A stretch of 64,000 nucleotides of DNA from Branchiostoma floridae (taxonomy: Eukaryota; Chordata; Leptocardii; Amphioxiformes; Branchiostomatidae): positions 1,015,052 through 1,079,051 of the forward strand of contig NC_049985.1 of NCBI RefSeq assembly GCF_000003815.2, given 5' to 3'. Of the stretch, positions 23,515 through 36,577 are shown one piece after another (position 1 is the first letter of the stretch; the number at the start of each line of letters is the position of its first letter). Under the pieces are notes generated by a model that saw nothing but the letters and a program-made list of their open reading frames with translations, was not told where the DNA came from and searched no databases. Made by a program: the position numbers and the translations under genes.

Positions 23515-25715
23515 CCAGCAGCAAACATTCCCTTCCTTAATGCCTCTAAATGACCTCTCTTATTTTGCAAAGACGTCAGATGATAGGCCTGGACAATTTA
23601 GTGCCGTCACATAAGTGGGCACCACGATAGATTGTGAAATGAAAATCATGAGTTTTATTTTACTGTAATTTGGCTGCTATACGGGATGACATTGTGACTG
23701 ACATTGTTTGATCCGTACTGCTGTCAGATTTCGCGATAATCAATTTCTTTTGTGCTTGTTGAATACGTCTGTTATTCTTGACGACGAGAACATCTACAAG
23801 GGGTGATCAATATGTTTGTGTCCTCATCCAAATAAGGTGCACAGCTCAAACTTTTGGGCATATATGTAAAGAATAAAATTCTTTTAGGATTATCTACCAA
23901 AATTTAAATTATTGTCACCAAGCGACGTTAGGTGGCAGAGAAGGAAAATATATGGACAATTGAGCTTCGACCTGAGGTGTGCGGGTCAATTCTGCTGAAA
24001 TTGAGACATCCACTTCTTTCTATTTGAAATACAAAGTAAATCATCATCAAACTTTTTGACAATGTATTCTTAGATTTCATTGCATGAGGAACACGATCCA
24101 CACAGCTCTGGTCACAGTTCACCTTAACTGTTCTCGCCACTAACCTACTGATTTTCACAAGGAAGTCGACTGGAAAGTAGCAATGACCACAATGATTTTA
24201 GTGGACATTGATAAAAGACTTTATACTAACGATGCCCAGAAATTTGAATGGTACACCTTATATCTTGGTCATGCCGAGAACTTATCAATCACACCTCATA
24301 CTTAAGATGTCAGAACGTAAGCCGTAAAGATTCCAATTCTGCTTCCTGTATCAGACTCGTACGTTTAGGAAGGGTAATCATCCAGGTTAACAATGTCAAT
24401 TAAAGTCCAGTTTTGGGATTGAAATGTAGTTGAGTATCAGACCCATGTTACCGCCGTTATGTTGGTGTATATGCATGTTTTTGAGTATATTGCGTATTTT
24501 TACCCGCTTTTACATATATTTATGGGTGGGATTTGATGATTTAGGGCTGGTGGGTAAGTTTTGCAAATATTAAGATTAATGATTTAGGTTGGAGCCTAGT
24601 CAAGTTTAATGTTTTAGGTGCTTTTAGGTGAGGCAACACTGTAATAAGGTACGACTTCTATATATACGGAAAACCCACCAATATAATGTGATTTTTATTC
24701 AGATGATAGGCAACTGGGTCGATGTCTTGTCTATAGGAATGCAAACATGTTTGAATGTCAGATAGTCCGCTTACACCGTCTGAGGAGTTCGCTAGACTAT
24801 ATATGATATACTAGGTATGTTTCCTGCATGATCCAGTCAATTAGCAATCGTACGGTTTATGTATGTCTGTTGTGTGGATCAATTAACTTGGGCTATCTAA
24901 ACCATATAACAGAACATTATTATACATAAAAAGTCGCTAGTATGTCGAGCTTAGTTCAGGGGTAAGTTAAGTTTGATCTTAACTTTGTAATACACATGAA
25001 ATACATTCAAATTACTGTGACAGTTGTGTATATGTAGAGATAATTAAGAAGCCATATTGTGTAATATGATATCATGTCTGTAATAATAACCAATGGCTTT
25101 TATCACCGTGTTGTCCGGAGCCAGTGTTCTATATGTGCAGCTACATGTATGTTGCGAAATACATGTGGAGGAAAGTTTTGTAGTAGCGTGTTGCAATGTG
25201 TATATTCTGGTTTTTGGTCTTCCTATGTGACACCAGTATTATAAGAACATACTGATCTGATCTTATGGATGACATTCTCTGGACACCCCAAAACGGATGC
25301 GAACGCAAGAAAAGAGAGATTATAAAGATATCTCTGAGATCCATGTGATAATAATCAACCACAAAATGGACTGAATGATAAACAAGTGACCGTAGGTAAC
25401 ATACTCTGTGACCTAATTATGGTTTCTATGTCGGTTGTGTTGTTTTCTGTGGTGTGTGACATTGTGTTTATATCGCATACAGAACACATCACATCGACTT
25501 ATACCAAAAACTTACTTGAAAGCTAACATACCTATCACTTCCAAATTAAACACAGTTCTGTGCGCATCAACAGCAAAATCAGCGTCTTAATCGAACGACA
25601 CCAAATGAAAACAACCACACAGCTTCACAATGGATACCTGAGACGTACACCATTGTAAAAAGTGGGGCAGCGACAGCTGTGAACAGCTGACAACACGACA
25701 TGCACATAACCCCAT
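23515..25715. other. 3' flank of gene B and duplicated spacer
   Basis: No gene is seen. It is nearly identical to 1-1995 and to the 3' flanks of C and E. The common words include the CTATACGGGATGACATTGTG motif and an AATAAA at 23872-23877 (candidate poly(A) signal, about 360 bp after the stop). Confidence 0.65.
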
Positions 25716-25720
25716 ATCTG

Positions 25721-26797
25721 ATTCAGATTCAGCTTTATTCCTGGATGACTTGGCATGTATATACACATGAAATACGTCATCAGTCACAGAATCAACTTTA
25801 AAACATTAATACATTTACAACATTTAAAATTAGACAGCAATCGGATTAAGAAAATATACATGACAGAATCAACATTCTTTACCGCTCATCTAGCACTTTC
25901 GTACAGCAATCGTACAGAGCGGGGTGCAAATGACATCTCATGTCGCTTCGTTTTACTTCTAGATGTCCTGTATCGGGCTTCCCGACGAAGACTGTACGAA
26001 CTGTCCTGAGGTGAAGTAAAGAACTCCCTCAGCGGAGAGCTACTGTCCCGCAGTATGTCTTGTAGAGTCTTCAGCGTCGCTGCGTCCCGTCTGTCTGATA
26101 GTGAGGGCAGAGAGTCAGATGAGATACCAATGATTCTAAGACAGCGCCTCTGCATGGCTTCTAGCTTGTCTGACAGGTGTTTCGGCAGTCCTCCCGACAC
26201 CGGACTGGCATACTCCAGTAAGGGGCGTAGGAATGTTAGGTAAATCTGGAGCAAGACATCAGTAGGGAGACCAGCCTTCTTTGCTGCTGCAAGGTAATAC
26301 ACACGTGGACGGGACTTCGTCAACATGAAATGAACGTGTTCATCCCAGGTAAGGTTGGCAGTGATGTGTACTCCAAGTAGTTTGAAAGACGTAGTCCTCT
26401 GAATCACATGTCCGGATATTGTCGGATGAGGAGGCACAGGAATGTTTACCTCCTTCCTTGCGCTGATAACCATGTCCATTGTCTTTTTCCCGTTTACCTT
26501 GAGAGAGTAGTCCTCCCTCCATTCAACAATGGAGTCAAGTGCCTTCTGCGTTTGACCAGGAAGTGACGCCATTAGCATTTCAGAGGTTGTCAGATCGTCC
26601 GCATATTTGACAGGAACAATGGGCCTTGGCAACCTTGCATCCAAGGTATTTATACAGATGACGAAAAGTGTTGGTGATAGAATACCACCCTGTGGAACAC
26701 CCGCGAGGACGTCGTGGGACTTAGATACACAGGGACCCCACTTTACCTTCTGTGTACGTCCTTCCAGATAGCTGCTGATGCTCATCCGTAAGGACCG
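25721..26797 (-). mobile_element. 5'-truncated CR1/L2-like LINE with reverse transcriptase
   Basis: On the minus strand an uninterrupted frame of about 300 codons (26797 down to 25886) encodes the C-terminal part of a non-LTR reverse transcriptase. It has GVPQGGILSP, the catalytic YADD (KYADDLTT) and the thumb motif FKLLGVHI. The 3' end carries a GAATCT-type simple repeat, as in CR1/L2 elements. The empty site near 2000-2010 shows insertion between 5 bp ATCTG duplications (25716-25720 and 26798-26802). The N-terminal part, endonuclease and ORF1 are missing, so it cannot move by itself. The frame runs by chance a further 45 codons into flanking DNA. Confidence 0.85.
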
Positions 26798-26802
26798 ATC
26801 TG

Positions 26803-29800
26803 CTTTGAGATAAGTAATTAACAAACCACATGGCATATAGGTCAGCTGTTCCACAATACTAGGGAAATAGGGGTGATTTTTCAAATTATTACATCGATAA
26901 TAAAAACAGCTGCCGCGAAAAAACAACAACAACGTGCTTCATCGTCCAACTATGTGCAGAGGACATGCCAAACTACATACGAATGCGACAACGGGAACAT
27001 ACAGATACAGATGCGAACGCGCGTTACATTGACAAAACCAATAACTAGCGAGTCTCTGTGTGTATGGCAAAGGCATAATCCACATTCATGAAAATACGGC
27101 ATTACGTCCCTGTTACCTTCGGTAAGCCAGACGAGTAGTGGCCACGAACCCACCAAAACATACTCAACCTATGTCGTATATAACGCACACGCTCCTCCGA
27201 GTCCAAAAATATAAACAACACCAATTATTTGCTACAGTTTTAGTTTCACACCGACAATGGCCTATCCCCTTCGATCCCTGGTGCAAAATATAATCCCCCT
27301 CCATGAACATACCCTTTCTGTCCCTGCTAATTCCCTCTTACTTTCGGTTTGCGGTCACAAAACACTACAACAGCAGATGTCGAATGAACACACACGTTCC
27401 TACCCGTCAGAAAAAAAGCGTGGCCACCCCACCCATATAGTAGTGACAAAGCACCACCAATGCACACAGTGCATACATATATCGCGAAGAGCGCAAATCA
27501 ACCCAAGTACGAGATGGCAAAGCTATCGTCATACGCCGACGAAGACAACATCTGCTTGACGATATCCAATTACCACAAGGCTTAAGGCGCGATCATAACG
27601 AAGACCTGAACCACTATACCGGACGACGTAGGGGTGAGAACTGAAATTATTACATCCATAATAAAAACAGCTACCACGGCAAAAAAAGAACGTGCATCAT
27701 TTCGCAACGGAGTACAGACGACATGCCAAACCACATACGCTTGCGGCAAACGGAACATAGAGATATAGGTGGGAGTGCTCAACACATAAACCGTTCACAA
27801 GACTCTGTCGCTGGAGGTTACCCTCCAGTCACAGAGTAACAATAGATTATAATTTTCATTAGGACGTACGTGTAGGTCTTGTTTTAGAAGGCGATGTTGT
27901 AACAAAAGTGGGCCTATCAAATGGCTACTCCCAGTCAAGGTTATATTGGACGTTAAAACATACCCACCCCATAGCATTTGGAAGGGAAATCTACTGTTAC
28001 ACAAACAGGTGAGATTCGCTTGCTTTTGTTCAACATTGTCATGCGTCACAAAGTAGGATTGACATCTGGATGCGATAGCCCTTCAGAACGTGACAGTTTG
28101 CAGAAAAGCACACTCAACCACTTCTGTTGGTAGAAGGTAAAAGAAATAGGTATATCATTTATGACCTTAGACCCCCTTGTTCTGTTTTTCAAATGTCTTC
28201 AATATTGTTTTTCAACTGTTAGGATGGTTTCATGTTAGAAAACAAACTAGAGTTCGAAGTGAAATGGTTATTGTTTCTTGCATTCGTAGTTCATTAATTA
28301 TGCAATAAAAGGTATTGATTAACGTGACATGTGTCCATTGATCAATGTCCCTCACTCTGCGGTGAACATAACTAGTAACTATATGGAAAATATATTATTG
28401 TCGTGTCAATAAAGATTTCCTGGAAAATACATGGCTGTGAAAACACAGAATTCCCCGTATCCATTGACCCCATTATGTGAATGTGACGTCTGAACTCTAC
28501 ACCCTAACCCCCCGAAGTCTGACCTTTGCCTCAGCGATCTGACGTTACTGGCAATGAAATGTCGAAATTTCGAATGGGATTTTCTAGATAGGAAAGGTAT
28601 TCCTCTGCAAGCAAAAGCAATGATATGGGGTGCAAAGGGCAAAAAGACTAGGTATGTTTGACTGACTGGGCTGCGATATTCTCAGACTTGAACTGCTACG
28701 TCATTTTGGGTAATTCCACGGACAGGGGAATCCCTTGGCATTTTTGTAACTCCACCCCAACCCTAGCCTGTGTTTACACAATCTCTCGCTGTATGGGGTT
28801 ACTGACTTCTGATTCAGCTAAGACCTTCTCACGCTGATGTATACATGCATACATAACCTTTATTTTGACTGGGTGGCCATGTCCGCCAAAGCCGCTCTTC
28901 CCAGAGGCTAGGTGGTGACGGGAACATAAATAGATCAATACAAATGTAAATGAGATGAAATCAAAACACCGTCACACGTCAAAACACCAGACCCAACACA
29001 AACAGGTTTGCAAGACTACGTTACTGCATTTGAATGATAAACTCGGTGCGTGACCAGGAAGCAAACAGTTCTTTTGAGCTCAGACATCACTTAGACAAAG
29101 CAAAGTGGTGTCCATGGCGGTGGTGTTTTGTTAGGGTACGGGCAATCATTGTTCTGTTCAGTCTTGCGTGGAGGAGCACATATGATAATTTTCAGAACTA
29201 GACTTGCAACAAGTCGTGCTTAAAGACTTGCTTCGTGCTATGATAAGTTCAGAATCAGCGGTGTGCGCAAATGGCAAGTGGAGATAATTGTAAAGGCCCG
29301 GCCCGTCACATATTGTCAATGTTACTAGCGTTACACAAAACATTGCTACCTTAAACAACCTCATTCAAAAGGTGAAATTCGGCGGAAACACTAGCAAAGA
29401 CCAACGGACTGCACAATACATTTATACCACTAGGATTTACTGAACGCGAAAAACCCTAAATGGCGGAAAAAACATCAAATCGATTATCTTTATTTACTTT
29501 CTGCCACAAACGGGCCATCACAACACACACATACACACAAAAATGATTGCGCAATTAAAAGTGATTTAAGTTTTTTTTAACACAAGCCACAAACGGATCA
29601 ATAAACTAAATCAACAGAGATTTAAACATGATCCGTGCAAGGCTGAACCAAAGGGAACACTGGAATCATCATTATTACAAGACGAAGAGCGTAATGCATG
29701 ATAGGAGCAAGAGGTCATTTCCTGACCTCGCCAGTTAGCCAGGTTACCTGATATGTTCACAAGTATGAGTGACGTTAAGTAAATTGGTGTATTGTACCCG

Positions 29801-29980
29801 TGACATTTGAACTAACAGGTGACGTAATGTTGCCATGGACACTGTGACTCCTTTATTTGTTTAGTCCGGCGCATGAAGCTAACACGGAGACCTGCGACCG
29901 TGTAGGCAACGAGTTGTATCAGGCTATAATTGACTATATACAAAAGTCACCTATCTCTCCCCTATCACTTATCAATGGAA
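26803..29980. other. Duplicated spacer upstream of gene C
   Basis: No gene is supported. It is collinear with about 2005-5530 upstream of gene A, without the long CATA array and without the 200 bp insertion found there. Confidence 0.6.
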
Positions 29981-30144
29981 CCTTCCGAAAGGGGAATCCC
30001 CCTTCCCAGACTCCCCCGCCCAACAGGTGAGGTCACACCTGGGGACTTCCGCTTTCGTGGTGACTCGCGCACGAAGCTAACACGGAGACCTACCTATACC
30101 CGTGAAGATAAGTTTTACAGACGTTCTCTCAGTAGAAGTCCGCC
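29981..30144 (+). promoter_or_regulatory. Promoter/5' leader of gene C with two NF-kappaB-type sites
   Basis: GGGGAATCCC at 29991-30000 fits GGGRNWYYCC. GGGGACTTCC at 30041-30050 fits the relaxed GGGRNNYYCC. A GGAACCTTCC dyad precedes the first site. Arrangement and distance to the ATG match gene A. Confidence 0.55.
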
Positions 30145-33100
30145 ATGTTGAGGGTCTGTGAGAAACTCCGTGAGGCGGACGCGAAGGGCAGGAGGTACGG
30201 ACTAGCCCGTGCGGAGACAAGCTACCTCCGTGCCCTGGTGGACGCCATGGCTGACATGGACAGGCTTGCGGAAGTGGAGCTGCTCAAAAGTCTGGGCGAC
30301 GTGAACTTGGAGAAGGGAAGACTCGGGAAGGACGTAGGGAAGTTGAACATGGCCTTGGCGCTTTACGTGGCTGCTGTGGTCCGGTGTGACAATCGGGATC
30401 AGGGAGAAGGTATAGAACACCGGTACGAATACACGGAGAGGCTTTTACAAGGGGTGTATATGTCGTCAAAGGAATCACAAGCTCGGGAGCAGTCAACTGA
30501 AGACAAAGAGACGGCTACACCTGCAAAGGTGGCAGGAATGTTTCAAGACCTGGACAAGAAATGGGCTGCCGGTGGTAACACAGACTCTGTGCTGGTTGGA
30601 TACGCACAGTTGATGGTAGAGGGAATAGTGAACGACAACAGTTTGTTAGAAAAGGAAGCGATCAAAAGCCTCGGTGACGTGTACCTAAAAAGAGGAACAG
30701 AAACTTTTGACACTAGAGACTTGACCAGAGCAAGTGCTCTGTACAACAAGGCACTGGCGCGGTGTCACAACGTACAGGGAACAGTGGCCATTGTCCACCG
30801 CTTGCTGCAGACCGCAAAAAAGAGGCAAATCATCACCACAAGAAGCATAGAAGTGAATTTTTAAGCGATTACTTCTTTTTTTATTGTAGTCTATTCTATG
30901 TCTTTGTTGCTTTTCCTTTACATCTACTATTATATGGACATGTGTTCTGTATATTTGAGGAGAGCATAGTTCCGTAAGTCGTCTTTTCACGATATTTGGA
31001 TTGTCGGTAGACAAAGTACTTGGCCAATAGACATGAGGAGGGGTGATATGTGCCTATTACATTGGGTCTATGTAGTCTATGATGCCCAAATAGACAAGTC
31101 ACCACATTTACAACATAAACCTTACAGCTGGTCTTCTTTGAGTCACGTCAGGTCTTTTACCTTTGACCGTTCGTCAAAATTCCATGGTACGGTGACTTAC
31201 ATGACTGCCCATCTGTTAATCATTCGCGGATCACTATCGGCTCTCGTACGCAGCATGTTAATCATTTATGACTTCCTGTCTGATTTCATAGCGGTCAGCA
31301 CGTTCGGAACGACAACGGGGTGCGGGTGGACGGATAAGCCCGACACGAGTTGACGATGACATGTAAGTGTCACTTTTTTTTTCAAATTTTCTATCGCATC
31401 TGAACTTCACTTTTATGTCAGATTTGCTATACCGCATTATACGATTCCAATGATAAATAAATTTTGGAATAGTTTTATCCTATTATATCTTACAGTGAAT
31501 ACGAAGAACATCTCCATGCTGGCTGCAGGGCCCTGCAGACTGGAGACCTGGAAACAGCAGAACAAAGCTTTGCAGCTGCGCTCAAGTCGGTTCATTTCAA
31601 AGGTGAGTAAGTATGAACCTGAAGTTCAAAGAATTTAAAAGAAACTGTTTATAAATGATTCGAGATCATTGCTTCTTGTTGACACACAGAACACTGTTTA
31701 CTGCAAACCTGTACCTGTGGTCTCTAAAATATGTATTATATAAATTGTATATCATCGATCGTCATAAAGGCTTTTTAAAAACAACCAATAGATACACCAA
31801 CACAAAGAGTTAAATGCTAAATTACAATTAAAATTTTTTGACTTACAGGTCCACATGGGAAGGAGGCGGAGCCCCTGTACAGGTTGGGCGAGGTCTATCT
31901 GAAGAGAGGAATCCAGTCAAAGGACGGAGGCGACTTCACCAAGGCTGCAGCACTCTGTAATGCAGCACTGGTAAGGTCAAGGAGAGAAGACATGGAGGAA
32001 AGAGTTCAGGAAATAACTCAAGCATTTGTTAAGGAAGTCCTGAAGGTCGAACAGAAGGTAGACAGTGATGATACAGAGAAACACAAATTGATGTTGAAGG
32101 CTGATAGGGACTACGTAGAAAAAGAGATCAAAAGAATTGACCAAGAGGTAGATCCGTATAGCCTTGATGAGAATGACCCACAGATAAGAGAAGTGGAGAT
32201 GAAGAGAGTGGAAGCAATCAAAGCATTGTTTCAGACACTTGTTGATCAGCGTAAAACGTTCATAGCTGGCCATGTAGATGAATGCATGGAGGTAATGGGC
32301 CCCCCTCCCTGTAAGTACGCCATGATAGGCTTAGGTTCACAAGCCACAGGGTTGGTAACACCATACTCTGACCTGGAATTTGCCATTTTGGTAGAGGAGG
32401 AAATCGAGCATAATGTAAGTTATTTCCGCAACCTGACTCATTATCTGCATCTCAAAGTTATAAATCTGGGAGAGACCATTCTCCCGGCCATGGGGATTAG
32501 TTCTCTGAATGATTTCTACTCAGACAACCCACTGGATAACTGGTTTTATGACTCAGTAACACCGCGCGGTTTTGCGTTCGATGGAGCCATGCCACATGCA
32601 TGCAAGACTCCTTTGGGCAGGGGAAGGAACAGTTCAGGATCAAGCGAACTAATTCGCACACCAAGCAATATGACCAACATACTAAAGGAAGACCTCACAC
32701 TTCATATAAAGAAAGGCTATCATCTTGCTAGTGTGTTGGGAAACGTTTCTATTATTTCAGGGGATCAGGGCTTGGTGGATGAGTACATGTCTTTATGGAC
32801 TCAGCAATTTGAAGACAATAAGGGAAGAGTTCCGTTTGTAATGGCAGCTACCGTACTGAGTGATAATATGTCGACTTTTGAATCCAAAACTCTCACTGCC
32901 AGTCTGCTGAATGTAAAGAAAGAAGTATATAGATTCTCGAGCCTTGCAGTGTCCTTTTGGGCGCTAATTCATAACATACAACCGACCACAATCTGGGAGA
33001 CTATTCAGAGGCTAAGAAACAGTGGAGTAGTGAGTAGTGATAACGCGCATCACTTGATGGTGCTGGTCAGTATCTCAGCAGAACTGAGGCTGCGGACATA

Positions 33101-35267
33101 CATGAACAACCGTGGTCAGGTGGAGAACATGTCAGCCTTATCGTCAATATCGCCCGATACGGCTTTTGAGGAGAAATTACAGAAAGTGTTTTACATCTCA
33201 AATACAAAACAGCTCATGAGATATTATTACACAGAAAGACCCCTGAAGCACTTTATTTCACGGCTGGCTGACACTCAGTCGTTGGAAAAACCACCAATTT
33301 TCTTTGACAATTCTTCAGATCTGAAAGCAGAGATTTATCAAAGTCTGTGCGATTTCGAAAATTTTAAGAAATTCTCAGAACAAACGTTACACAACGATTT
33401 ATCGAAATATGGTGAAAACACTAGTACTGCACGCAGTGATGTTGCCGTCTCACTAAACAACGTAGGTACCGCCTTACGAAGCCTTGGTGATCACAGAAAG
33501 GCGGTCAGCTATTTCGAACAGGCACTACAAATGAAGCGGAGTATCTATGGTGAGGACACTGCACATCCTGACATCGCCAGGTTACTTAACAGCTTGGGTG
33601 CCGCCTGTAGCGACCTCGGTGATCACAGAAAGGCGGTTAGCTATTATGAGCAGTCACTACAGATGAAGCGGAGTATCCATGGTGAGGACACTGCACATCC
33701 TGACATCGCCGGGTCACTTAACAACTTGGGTGCCGCCTGGAGTGACCTTGGTGATCACAGAAAGGCGGTCAGCTATTATGAGCAGTCACTACAGATGAAG
33801 CGGAGTATCTTTGGTGAGGACACTGCACAGCCTGACATCGCCAGGTCACTTAACAACTTGGGTGCCGCCTGGAGTGACCTTGGTGATCACAGAAAGGCGG
33901 TTAGCTATTATGAGCAGTCACTACAGATGAAGCGGAGTATCTTTGGTGAGGACACTGTACATCCTGACATCGCCAGCTCGCTTAATAACTTGGGTAACGC
34001 ATGGGGGAAACTCGGGGATTACAGAAAGGCGGTTAGCTATTATGTACAGTCACTACAGATGAACCGAAGTATCTATGGTGAAGACACTGCACATCCTGAC
34101 ATCGCCAGCTCGCTTAATAACTTGGGTAACGCATGGGGGGAACTCGGGGATTACAGAAAGGCGGCTAGCTATTATGTACAGTCACTACAGATGAACCGAG
34201 GTATCCATGGTGAGGACACTGCACATCCTGACATCGCCGGGTCACTTAACAACTTGGGTGCCGCCTGGAGTGACCTTGGTGATCACAGAAAGGCGGTCAG
34301 CTATTATGAGCAGTCACTACAGATGAAGCGGAGTATCTTTGGTGAGGACACTGCACAGCCTGACATCGCCAGGTCACTTAACAACTTGGGTGCCGCCTGG
34401 AGTGACCTTGGTGATCACAGAAAGGCGGTTAGCTATTATGAACAGTCACTACAAATGAAGCGGAGTATCTATGGTAAGAACACTGCACATCCTGACATCG
34501 CCGGCTCACTTAACAACTTGGGTGCCGTCTGGTATAACCTTGGTGATCTCAAAAAGGCGGTCAGCTATTTTGAACAGTCACTACAGATGAAACGGAGTAT
34601 CTATGGTGAGGACACTGCACATCCTGACATCGCCAGCTCACTTAACAACTTGGGTAACGCATGGAACGACCTTGGTGATCACAGAAAGGCGGTCAGATAT
34701 TATGAGCAGTCACTACAGATGAAGCGGAGTATCAATGATAAGGACACTGCACATCCTGACATGGCCAGGTCACTTAACAACTTGGGTGCAGCCTGGTGGG
34801 CCCTTGGTGATCACAGAAAGGCGATTAGCTATCATGAACAGTCACTACAGATGATGCGGGTAATATATGGCGAGAACACTGCACATCCTGACATAGCCAG
34901 GTCACTTAACAACTTGGGTGCAGCCTGGAGTAACCTTGGTGATCACAGAAAGGCGATTAGCTATTATGAACAGTCACTACAAATGAAGCGGAGTATCTAT
35001 GGTAAGAACACTGCACATCCTGACATGGCCAGCTCACTTAACAACTTGGGTGCAGCCTGGAGTAACCTTGGTGATCACAGAAAGGCGATTAGCTATTATG
35101 AACAGTCACTACAGATGATACGGGTAATCTATGGCGAGAACACTGCACATCCTGACATTGTACAGACGCTGAAAAATCTGAGTGTTGCATGGAGAGAGCT
35201 TGGCGATGACGTAAAGGCCTTTAACTATTTTCTATTGAGCGAACAAATGAAATACAGAATATCATAA
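30145..35267 (+). CDS. Gene C: DUF294-type nucleotidyltransferase with 14 TPRs (exons 2 and 3 fused)
   Basis: Proposed exons are 30145-30852, 31292-31362, 31496-31602 and 31849-35267, about 1434 residues. The second exon here is a fusion of the start of exon 2 and the end of exon 3 of the other copies. About 215 bp including intron 2 are deleted, yet phase is kept (phase 0 in, two bases out). The donor of exon 1 is poor: GAA/GTGAAT against AAG/GTGAGT in A and B. If it is not used, translation stops after four more codons, leaving only the N-terminal module. The catalytic GLGS and SDLEFAIL motifs, the DUF294_C-like region and 14 TPRs are intact. TPR units 3-4 and 7-8 are almost identical DNA. 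It could be a working gene with reduced splicing or one beginning to decay. Confidence 0.75.
33411..35264 (+). repeat. 132 bp tandem repeats encoding 14 TPRs (gene C)
   Basis: Fourteen 44-residue units with the GENTSTARS first linker. The block from 33681 recurs at 34209, exactly 528 bp (four units) later, with only two synonymous differences over about 260 bp. This is a very recent internal duplication. Confidence 0.95.
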
Positions 35268-36571
35268 CTTCAGATAAGTAACCAGCAGCAAACATTCCCT
35301 TCCTTAATGCCTCTAAATGACCTCTCTTATTTTGCAAAGACGTCAGATGAAAGGCCTGGACAATTTAGTGCCGTCACATAAGTGGGCACCACGATAGATT
35401 GTGAAATGAAAATCATGAGTTTTATTTTACAGTGTATTTTGGCTGCTATACGGGATGACATTGTGACTGACATTGTTTGATCCGTACTGCTGTCAGATTT
35501 CGCGATAATCAATTTCTTTTGTGCTTGTTGAATACGTCTGTTATTCTTGACGACGAAAACATCTACGAGGGGTGATCAATATGTTTGTGTCCTCATCCAA
35601 ATAAACTGCACAGCTCAAACTTTTGGGCATATATGTAAAGAATGAAATTCTTTTATGAATGTCTACCACCATTTAAATCATTATGATCAAGCGACGTTAG
35701 GTGACAGACAAGGTAAATATATGGACAATTGAGCTTCGACCTGAGGTGTGCGGGTCAATTCTGCTGAAAGTGAGACATCCACTTCTTTCTATTTGAAATA
35801 CGAAATAAATCCTCATCAAACTTTTTGACAATGTTTTCTTAGATTTCATTGCATGAGGATCACGATCCACGCAGCTCTGGTCACAGTTTACCTTTGTTGT
35901 TCTCGCCACTTTCCCAAGGACGTCGACTGGAAAGTAGCAATGACCACAATGATTTTAGTGGACATTGTTAAAAGACTTTATACTATATAACGATGCCCAG
36001 AACTTTGAATTGTACACCTTATATCTTGGTCATGCCGAGAACTTGTCAATCACACCTCATAGTTAAGATGTCAGAACGTAAGCCGTAAAGATTCCCATTC
36101 TGCTTCCTGTATCAGACTCGTACGTTTAGGAAGGGTAGTCATACAGGGGTTAACAATGTTCAATTAAAGGTCCAGTTTTGGGATTGAATTGTAGTTGAGT
36201 ATCAACCCTTGTTACCACCGTAAGGAAGTGTTGTGTTTGTGTATATGTACGTTTTTGAGTATATTGCTTATTTTCACCTGCTTTTACATATATTTATGGG
36301 TGGAATTTGATAAATTAGGGCTGGCGGGTAAGTCTTGCAAATATCAAGATTAATGATTTAGGTTGAGCCTAGTCAAGTTTTATGTTTTAGGTGCTTTTAG
36401 GTGAGGCAACACTCTGTAATAAGGTACGACTTCTATACTCGGAAAACCCACAAATATAATGTGATTTTTATTCAGATGACAGGCAACTGGGTAGATGTCT
36501 TGTCTATGGGAATGCAAACATGTTTGAATGCCAGATAGTCCGCTTAGAGCGTCTGAGGGGGTTAGCTAGAC
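35268..36571. other. 3' flank of gene C
   Basis: No gene is seen. Nearly identical to the 3' flanks of B and E and to 1-1290. The AATAAA found in B and E is changed to AATGAA near 35642. Confidence 0.6.
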
Positions 36572-36577
36572 TATATA

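Noticed and set aside
26798-26932. N-terminal 45 residues of the RT frame as part of the LINE protein
   Set aside because: They lie beyond the LINE border defined by the empty site and come from flanking spacer DNA.
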